Part shown: in pieces, positions 58,020-64,000 of the stretch | Layout of the letters: each line of letters opens with the position of its first letter | Numbering within the stretch: the first letter of the stretch is position 1 | DNA from: CAXMMR01 sp965198995 | GTDB taxonomy: Bacteria; Pseudomonadota; Alphaproteobacteria; Acetobacterales; Acetobacteraceae | Length of the DNA: 64,000 nt | Direction: 5' to 3' | NCBI GenBank assembly: GCA_965198995.1 | Contig: CBDAQG010000002.1 | Span: 2,294,001-2,358,000, forward strand | Notes under the pieces: model-generated | Database searches by the model: none | What the model was told of the DNA's origin: nothing | The model's input: the letters and a program-made list of their open reading frames with translations, nothing else | Translations under genes and position numbers: made by a program

Positions 58020-58879
58020 CGATCGCGCGACGACTGAGCGACCTCGGCCCGCGACGCCTCGCCGGCCGCTGCGCCTTCGCCGTCCTGGTGGCGCTGATCG
58101 TCCTCTACTCCGCCTTCCCGTTCTACTACGCCATCATCTCGTCGATGAAGGTCGGCTCGGAGCTGTTCGACCCGAACCTGCTGCCGCCGCACTGGCGCCT
58201 GGCCAACTACGCCGCCGTGCTGGGCAGCGAGGCCTTCATGCGCGACATCGCCAACTCCGTCGTCGTCGCCGTCGCGGTCGCCGCCCTGTCGCTGCTGCTC
58301 GGTCTGACCGCCGCCTACGCCCTCGGCCGCGTCCGCTTCCACGGCCGCCGCCTGCTGCTGCTCAGCATCCTCGGCGTCTCGATGTTCCCCCAGGTCGCCG
58401 TGCTCTCCGGCCTGTTCGAGCTCATCCGCAGCCTCGGCCTCTACGACACCGTCTGGGGCCTCGTGCTCGCCGACATGCTGTTCACCCTGCCGTTCACCGT
58501 CTGGGTGCTCACCACCTTCATGCGCGAGCTGCCGCGCGAGCTCGAGGAGGCGGCGATCGTCGACGGCGCCTCGCCGCTCACCATCGTCGTGCGCATCTTC
58601 CTGCCGCTGCTCTGGCCGGCGCTGGTCACCACCGGCCTGCTCGCCTTCATGGGCGCCTGGAACGAGTTCCTCTACGCGCTCACCTTCACCGTCAGCCCGC
58701 GCGGCGGCCGCACCGTGCCGGTGGCCATCGCCATGCTCGCCGGCAACAGCCAGTTCGAGCTGCCCTGGGGCCCGATCATGGCCGCCTCCGTCATCGTCAC
58801 CGCGCCGCTCGTCGTCCTGGTGATGATCTTCCAACGCCGCATCGTCACCGGCCTCACCGCCGGCGCGGTCAAGGGCTAG
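58016..58879 (+). CDS. Sugar ABC transporter permease (second)
   Basis: MalG/UgpE-type permease, 287 residues with six helices. It overlaps the first permease by four bases. The EAA loop is LEEAAIVDGASPLTIVVRIF (about 178-197) followed by LPLLWPALVTTGLLAFMGAW. The first helix CAFAVLVALIVLYSAFPFYY is typical of the group. The ATPase gene follows after 127 bp that contain a T-rich repeat, an unusual interruption for such an operon. Confidence 0.92.
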
Positions 58880-58898
58880 ACGATGCAGACAGCAAGCA

Positions 58899-58994
58899 GT
58901 CCTTTTTTGAAAAAAGGACCAAAAAACTTTTGCCCGCCAGAGGCGCGACAGCGGAGGCAAAGTTTTTTTGCTTCTTTTTTTGCAAAAAAAGAAG
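58899..58994. repeat. T-rich palindromic element, two-ended copy, inside the sugar ABC operon
   Basis: A left palindrome GTCCTTTTTT/AAAAAAGGAC (58899-58919) with AAAAAACTTTTGC, about 30 bp of other sequence, AAAGTTTTTTTG, then a right palindrome near 58970-58994 with CTTCTTTTTTT and AAAAAAAGAAG arms. Layout matches the 26282-26403 copy. It ends just before the ATPase start codon. Confidence 0.75.
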
Positions 58995-59006
58995 GTCTTC
59001 CTTCTA

Positions 59007-60137
<1,131 letters not shown>

Positions 60138-60140
60138 CCA

Positions 60141-60267
60141 GGCAAGGCCAGGGGCGTCGCCCCTGGACCCGATGAAAGGCGCAGCCGTTAAAATCCACTG
60201 CTTGGCCGTGGATCCATGGGAGTTCGGTGCTGTGGCGGGCAGCATTGAACGGCTTTGCCAGGCAAGA
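60141..60267. repeat. Composite palindromic element, copy 15
   Basis: CCAGGGGC/GCCCCTGG, a degenerate GAAAGGCGCAGCCGTTAAAA stem and the inverted core TTGAACGGCTTTGCCAGGCA. It lies between the convergent ATPase and MerR genes. Confidence 0.75.
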
Positions 60268-60309
60268 CAACGCCCGTCTACACGCCAACCGGCTGTGGGG
60301 TTCGAGGCC

Positions 60310-60678
60310 TCAGGCGCAGCCTTCCTGATCTCTGCGGGTCTCTCGAACCTCGTCGATCAGCCCTGAAATGACGGCGCGACGGACCCTCACCGCGTCCAGA
60401 TGAGCGTCCAGCTCAGCCAGCTTGCCCTCCAGCCTGGCTTGCAGCCGCGCCTTGCGGGCGTCGTCCTCGGGGGCACGGAGATGGGCGGCAACCTCCCGCA
60501 GGGTGAAGCCAAGGCTCTGAGCGCGGTCGATGAACTGCACCACCTTGAGCGCATGGTCGTCGTAGTCGCGATAGCCGTTCGACAGGCGCGGCGCCGGGGG
60601 CAACAGGCCGCGAGCTTCGTAAAACCGTATCGTCGCCGTGCTGACGCCGGCCCGCCGCGCCAATTCGCCGATGCGCAT
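60310..60678 (-). CDS. MerR family transcriptional regulator
   Basis: A 122-residue MerR regulator. The winged helix-turn-helix is MRIGELARRAGVSTATIRFY (about 1-20), followed by EARGLLPPAPRLSNGYRDYD and the wing. A long dimerisation helix spans about 80-110 (ARLQARLEGKLAELDAHLDA). The only Cys is the penultimate residue (EGCA), so metal or redox sensing through a CxxC pair is not evident; the ligand is unknown. It diverges from an alpha/beta hydrolase, with a MerR-type dyad between them. The frame continues upstream but is not coding. Confidence 0.9.
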   Translation of the reverse strand: MRIGELARRAGVSTATIRFYEARGLLPPAPRLSNGYRDYDDHALKVVQFIDRAQSLGFTLREVAAHLRAPEDDARKARLQARLEGKLAELDAHLDAVRVRRAVISGLIDEVRETRRDQEGCA

Positions 60679-60682
60679 GGCC

Positions 60683-60714
60683 TTGACCTTAAACCATGCT
60701 TGAAGGTGTAGGCA
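60683..60714 (+). promoter_or_regulatory. MerR-type promoter/operator for the alpha/beta hydrolase
   Basis: TTGACC (60683-60688) is followed by a dyad with arms ACCTT and AAGGT (60686-60690 and 60703-60707) and a TAGGCA -10 region about 20 bp from the -35. The long spacer holding a centred dyad is the MerR-family pattern. It reads toward the hydrolase. Confidence 0.7.
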
Positions 60715-60741
60715 CATCCCTCCCGGGTCAAGTGAGGTCAC

Positions 60742-61440
60742 ATGGCAAGTCAAACGCTTGTTCTGGTTCCCGGGCTCGGCAGCGACGCCACGGTGTGGCA
60801 GCGGACGATCGCGACGCTGGGCGACGAGGTTCACTGCGTCGTCGGCGACACGCTCAGCGACGACACCCTGCCCGGGATGGCGCGCCGCATCCTGGACCAA
60901 GCGCCGCCGCGTTTCGCCCTCGCCGGCGTGTCGATGGGCGGCATGGTGGCGCTGGAGCTGATGAAGATGGCGCCCGAGCGCGTGACCCGGCTTGCCCTGG
61001 TCGACACCAGCGCGCGTCCCGACACGCTCCGGCAAAAGGCGTATCGCCGCCTCGCCAACACGGTCGTCGGGACGACCCGCGACTTCCGACGCCGGGCGGA
61101 GCAGAGCATCGGCGCGCTCGTCCACCCCTCGGCCCCGGCTGAAATCCGCGCCGAGCTGGTGGCGATGAGCGTCCAGGTCGGAGCCCGAACCTACATCCGC
61201 CAGAACCGCGCCGTGGCCGCGCGGAGCGACTTGCGGCGCGTCCTGCCGGGCATCGCCATCCCCGTCGCGGTGATCGTCGGCGAGGACGATCGGCTCACGC
61301 CGGTCGGCTTGTCCCGGGAGATCCACGACCTCACGCCACACTCGACCCTTCACGTCATCCCCGGCTGTGGCCATCTCCCGCCCATCGAAAGACCGGAGGT
61401 CTTGGCCACCCTGTTGAAGCAGCTTCTCGCAAGGCGCTAG
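60742..61440 (+). CDS. Alpha/beta hydrolase
   Basis: A 232-residue alpha/beta-fold hydrolase. The nucleophile Ser is in LAGVSMGGMVALEL (about 60-73), the Asp in VIVGEDDRLTPV (about 177-188) and the His in IPGCGHLPPIERP (about 206-218). The N-terminal strand carries VLVPGLGSDATVWQ (oxyanion region). The substrate is unknown; the shared intergenic dyad predicts control by the divergent MerR regulator, perhaps an esterase induced by its own substrate. Confidence 0.9.
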   Translation: MASQTLVLVPGLGSDATVWQRTIATLGDEVHCVVGDTLSDDTLPGMARRILDQAPPRFALAGVSMGGMVALELMKMAPERVTRLALVDTSARPDTLRQKAYRRLANTVVGTTRDFRRRAEQSIGALVHPSAPAEIRAELVAMSVQVGARTYIRQNRAVAARSDLRRVLPGIAIPVAVIVGEDDRLTPVGLSREIHDLTPHSTLHVIPGCGHLPPIERPEVLATLLKQLLARR

Positions 61441-61455
61441 AGGTCGCACGCCCCT

Positions 61456-61525
61456 AAGGATGCGGGTCTGGGGGCACCGCCCCCGGCGTCGGGACGGTCC
61501 AGGGCAGAGCCCCGGCCGTCCTTGC
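61456..61525. repeat. Composite palindromic element, copy 16 (short)
   Basis: GGGTCTGGGGGCACCGCCCC then a degenerate CCAGGGCAGAGCCCCGGCC. It lacks the core. The rest of the 61441-61679 gap between convergent genes shows nothing recognisable. Confidence 0.6.
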
Positions 61526-61679
61526 GACGCCGGTAACCGCAGCCCGTTCAAGACTGCGCCAGGGTTCGGTCACCTGGCGTGTCGTTCGGAAACCGGAGCG
61601 GAGCGGCGGTCTGGCCATGCGCCTCGGCGCGCGCAGAAAGGCGCGTCAGATACCACCCTGGTCGTCTTGTCGGATGCGC

Positions 61680-62975
61680 TCACGCCTCCGCCAACGTCTC
61701 CCGGCTGGCCCGCACCCTGGCAACCCGCCGCCCCTCCATCTCCAGCACCTCGAACAGCCATCCCCCAAACACGATCCGGTCGCCCACCTGCGGCACCCGC
61801 TGCAGCAGCGCCAGCACCAGCCCCGCCACCGTGTGGTAGCTGCCCTCGGCCGGCAGGTCCGGCAGCGCCAGCCGCGCCTTGACCTCGTCGACCGGCATCA
61901 TCCCGTCCATCGCCAGCACGCCGCTCTCCGCCTGGTCCGCCGCCGCCGCCGCACCCAGCTCGCGCGCCTCGCCGACGATCGCCTCCAGCACGTCCGCCGC
62001 CGTCACCACCCCTTCAAAACTGCCATACTCGTCCACCACCAGCGCCAGCCCCAGCGGGTCGGATTTCAGCCGCTCCAGCGCCTCCAGCGCCGTCACCGTG
62101 TCCGGCATCACCGCCGGCTGGCGCAGCGCCGCCGCGATCGACAGCTCGCCGCCGTCCAGCAGCCGGTCCAGCACGTCCTTGGCCTGCACGATGCCCACCG
62201 GGTTGTCGACGGTCCGGTCGCACACCACCAGCCGCGAATGCCGCGTCTGCCGCATCGACTGCACGATGTCGCGCCTGGGATCGGTGCGGTCGATCCAGGC
62301 GAGCTCGTTGCGCGGCGTCATGATCGCCCGCACCGGCTTGTCGGCCAGCCGCAGCAGCCGCTCGATCATCGTGCGCTCGCCGGTCTCGAGCACGCCCTCC
62401 TGCTCACCCTCCTGGAGCATCGCCCGCAGCTCCTCCTCGGTCACCGTCTGGCGCGCCGCCCCGTGCGCGCCGAACAGCCGCAGCACCAGGTTGGAGGAGC
62501 GCCCCAGCACCCAAACCACCGGCGCCGCCAGCCGCGCCAGCCCCGCGATCGGCCGCGCCAGCCGCGCCGCCAGCAGCTCGGGCGCCCGCAACGCCACCTG
62601 CTTGGGCACCAGCTCGCCCAGCACCAGCGTCAAGTAGGTGATGACGATCACCACCACGGTGAGCGACAACCCGCCGGCAAACGGCGCCAGCACCGGCACC
62701 GCGGCAATCTCCGGCGTCAGATACGCCGCCAGCCGCGCCCCGCCGAACACGCCGGCCAGGATGCCGACCAGCGTGATCCCCACCTGCACGGTCGGCAAGA
62801 ACTGCTGCGGCTCGTCGGCCAGCGCGCGCGCCAGCGCCGCCCCCGCAACCCCCTTGCGCTCCAACACCTGCAGCCGCACCCGCTTGGCCGACACCAGCGC
62901 CATCTCGGTCATCGAGAACAGCCCGTTGAGCACGATCAGCAGCAGGACAACGATGATCTGTGTCAGCACTTGCAT
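61680..62975 (-). CDS. CNNM/CorC (HlyC)-type hemolysin family membrane protein
   Basis: A 431-residue protein of the HlyC/CorC/CNNM family, thought to affect Mg2+/Co2+ transport. The DUF21 domain (about 1-190) has four membrane helices, starting MQVLTQIIVVLLLIVLNGLF, with VLGELVPKQVALRAPELLAA. Two CBS domains follow (about 210-330, with VRAIMTPRNELAWIDRTDPR and GIVQAKDVLDRL), then a C-terminal CorC_HlyC domain (about 350-431, DEVKARLALPDLPAEGSYHT). The ATG at 62973-62975 is chosen; upstream frame is repeat sequence. Confidence 0.9.
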   Translation of the reverse strand: MQVLTQIIVVLLLIVLNGLFSMTEMALVSAKRVRLQVLERKGVAGAALARALADEPQQFLPTVQVGITLVGILAGVFGGARLAAYLTPEIAAVPVLAPFAGGLSLTVVVIVITYLTLVLGELVPKQVALRAPELLAARLARPIAGLARLAAPVVWVLGRSSNLVLRLFGAHGAARQTVTEEELRAMLQEGEQEGVLETGERTMIERLLRLADKPVRAIMTPRNELAWIDRTDPRRDIVQSMRQTRHSRLVVCDRTVDNPVGIVQAKDVLDRLLDGGELSIAAALRQPAVMPDTVTALEALERLKSDPLGLALVVDEYGSFEGVVTAADVLEAIVGEARELGAAAAADQAESGVLAMDGMMPVDEVKARLALPDLPAEGSYHTVAGLVLALLQRVPQVGDRIVFGGWLFEVLEMEGRRVARVRASRETLAEA

Positions 62976-63003
62976 GTCCGCATGCCTAAACGACTGCAAC
63001 CGC

Positions 63004-63228
63004 AAGGCAAGGCAAGGCCACAAGCTCTGCCTCTGGACCCGGTCATGCGTGGGCGCGCTCCGCATGACCGGGCTTGAGGCCCAAGACCCCATTCACGTGG
63101 CGAAGCCATTCAAATCCTGCTCTGCACGGCCACCGACCTAGCCAGCCGGACATAAATAAGAAATGGATCTTAAAGGCTTCGCCTTGAACAGGGTCGAGGC
63201 GCTCACGGCGGGAAAGCCCCTCGCCTTG
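63004..63228. repeat. Composite palindromic element, copy 17 (near full length)
   Basis: GGCCACAAGCTCTGCCTCTG, then CCGGTCATGCG/CGCATGACCGG (inserted stem), GGCTTGAGGCCCAAGACCCC, the core TGGCGAAGCCATTCAAATCC, CTTAAAGGC/GCCTTGAA, and a GAGGCG/CGCCTC-like far end containing GCTCACGGCGGGAAAGCCCC. It occupies most of the 340-bp gap between the divergent CorC-like and DUF3429 genes. Confidence 0.75.
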
Positions 63229-63315
63229 CCGTCCTGTGCTTTGATCAAGCCCACTCTTGCGTTACGTACCGCCACGCGCCGCTCGACGGCTGAGACAATC
63301 AGGAGAGCCGCCGTC

Positions 63316-63816
63316 ATGGCCGCCGCCCAGAGACTGCACCCGCTCGCCATCATCCTCTCGGTTGGCGGCCTGATCCCTTTCGTCGGCCTCGGCCTCGCCG
63401 CCGTGAGCCCGGCCTTCGAGGCGCAGGCGCCGCATATCCTGCTCGGCCTGATCGGCTACGGCGCGGTCATCCTCTCCTTCGTCGGCGCGGTGCATTGGGG
63501 CCTGGCGCTCGCCGGCTATGCCGACCCGATCGAGGCCGGCCGGGTGATGCGCCTGCGCCTCGCCCTCGGCGTCGTGCCGGCGCTGGTCGGCTGGGCGGCG
63601 CTGCTGGTCGGCCTGGCCTCGCCCTACGCCACGATCGGCCTCGGCGTGCTGATCGCCGGCTTCCTCGGCGTCGTCATGGTCGAGGCCCGCGCCCGGCGTG
63701 ACCGGCTGATCCCCGGCGGCTACATGGGCGTGCGCTGGACCATCACGATCTGCGTGCTGGCGATCCTGGGCGCGGTGCTGGTGCTGCGCCTCGCCGGCAT
63801 CCCGATCAACCTGTGA
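63316..63816 (+). CDS. DUF3429 family membrane protein
   Basis: A 166-residue inner-membrane protein of the DUF3429 family, function unknown. The ATG at 63316 has AGGAG upstream. Five hydrophobic helices are visible, including PLAIILSVGGLIPFVGLGLA (about 9-28), HILLGLIGYGAVILSFVGAV followed by the conserved HWGLAL, and ITICVLAILGAVLVLRLAGI at the end. The upstream part of the frame is dispersed repeat. It ends two bases before the next gene. Confidence 0.85.
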   Translation: MAAAQRLHPLAIILSVGGLIPFVGLGLAAVSPAFEAQAPHILLGLIGYGAVILSFVGAVHWGLALAGYADPIEAGRVMRLRLALGVVPALVGWAALLVGLASPYATIGLGVLIAGFLGVVMVEARARRDRLIPGGYMGVRWTITICVLAILGAVLVLRLAGIPINL

Positions 63817-63818
63817 CC

Positions 63819-64000
63819 ATGCCCTTCCTGCGGCCCTCCATCATCGCCCTGCTGGTGCTGCTCGGCGGCCTGTGCGCCGCGGCGGCGTCCGTCGAGGGCC
63901 TGGCCCCGGCGCTGGCCGCCGCCGTGCTGGTGGCACTGCTCGCCGCCGGCTTCGCCGCCCGCCTGCCCGGCAACCGCTCGATGGCGCCCACCGCCCAGGT
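63819..64000 (+). CDS. Membrane protein, N-terminal fragment (cut by window)
   Basis: Sixty codons are present before the window ends. ATG at 63819 lies two bases after the DUF3429 stop. Two hydrophobic helices, SIIALLVLLGGLCAAAASVE (about 7-26) and LAAAVLVALLAAGFAARLPG (about 32-51), are followed by NRSMAPTAQ. The fragment is too short for family assignment; a membrane sensor protein is one possibility. Codon use is strongly GC-rich and the frame is clean, so it is probably a real gene. Confidence 0.6.
   Translation, partial: MPFLRPSIIALLVLLGGLCAAAASVEGLAPALAAAVLVALLAAGFAARLPGNRSMAPTAQ

Overview
The window is a high-GC (roughly 70%) chromosomal segment of an alphaproteobacterium, most likely an Acetobacteraceae relative. 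This is inferred from the split three-gene pntA1-pntA2-pntB transhydrogenase, a GapR/DUF2312 protein, COQ9, a DUF1244 protein, the HpnN hopanoid exporter and alphaproteobacterial ribosomal proteins. No phage, integrase or complete insertion sequence is visible. No tRNA or rRNA gene was recognised.

Layout. 1-4.6 kb: the rplK-rplA-rplJ-rplL-rpoB cluster on the minus strand, with its own promoter and rpoB cut by the window edge. 4.8-7.4 kb: a periplasmic beta-propeller protein, COQ9 and peptide deformylase, then divergent rpsU. 7.7-11 kb: a glycosyltransferase, a MazE/MazF-type toxin-antitoxin pair and an RTX-like secreted protein. 11-14.4 kb: the proton-translocating transhydrogenase. 14.5-26.3 kb: a small lipoprotein, an ABC1/UbiB kinase, oligoendopeptidase F, an acyl-CoA ligase coupled to a CDF cation exporter, a secreted HD-like protein, YceI, GapR, DUF1244 and pyruvate kinase. 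26.4-40.5 kb: glucose-6-phosphate dehydrogenase, an EEP-family nuclease/phosphatase, an HWE histidine kinase with its receiver protein, a metallo-hydrolase, two transporters, an aldehyde dehydrogenase/GAF-Fis regulator/DUF779 module and an acyl-CoA dehydrogenase pair. 40.5-50.2 kb: a segment of different texture with an S9 peptidase, an NtrB/NtrC-like two-component system facing small membrane genes behind a sigma-54-type promoter, a DCC-family protein and a polysaccharide-polymerase-like membrane protein. 50.3-64 kb: a nitroreductase, HpnN, three tiny lipoproteins, an SMP-30 protein, a complete sugar ABC transporter, a MerR regulator with its target hydrolase, a CorC/HlyC-type membrane protein, DUF3429 and a truncated membrane gene.

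The most striking structure is not a gene. About eighteen copies of a composite palindromic element, up to about 270 bp, fill the gaps between genes in both orientations. Its hairpins are built around CCAGGGGC/GCCCCTGG, CTGGGGCC/GGCCCCAG and TTAAAGGC/GCCTTTAA. Some copies carry further repeats inside them: a ~45-bp inverted repeat in a hairpin loop, or a 24/25-bp minisatellite between two hairpins. The element enters coding sequence at three gene ends. A second family of T-rich palindromes and a third two-hairpin ~100-bp element are also dispersed. No copy of any family was seen between about 38.1 and 50.9 kb, which marks that segment as a possible late arrival.

Regulatory sites readable from sequence include a sigma-70-type promoter for rplK and one for rpsU, a MerR-type dyad, a sigma-54 -24/-12 promoter, a palindrome before the toxin-antitoxin pair and matching TGTCGCA palindromes on both sides of the aldehyde dehydrogenase regulator.
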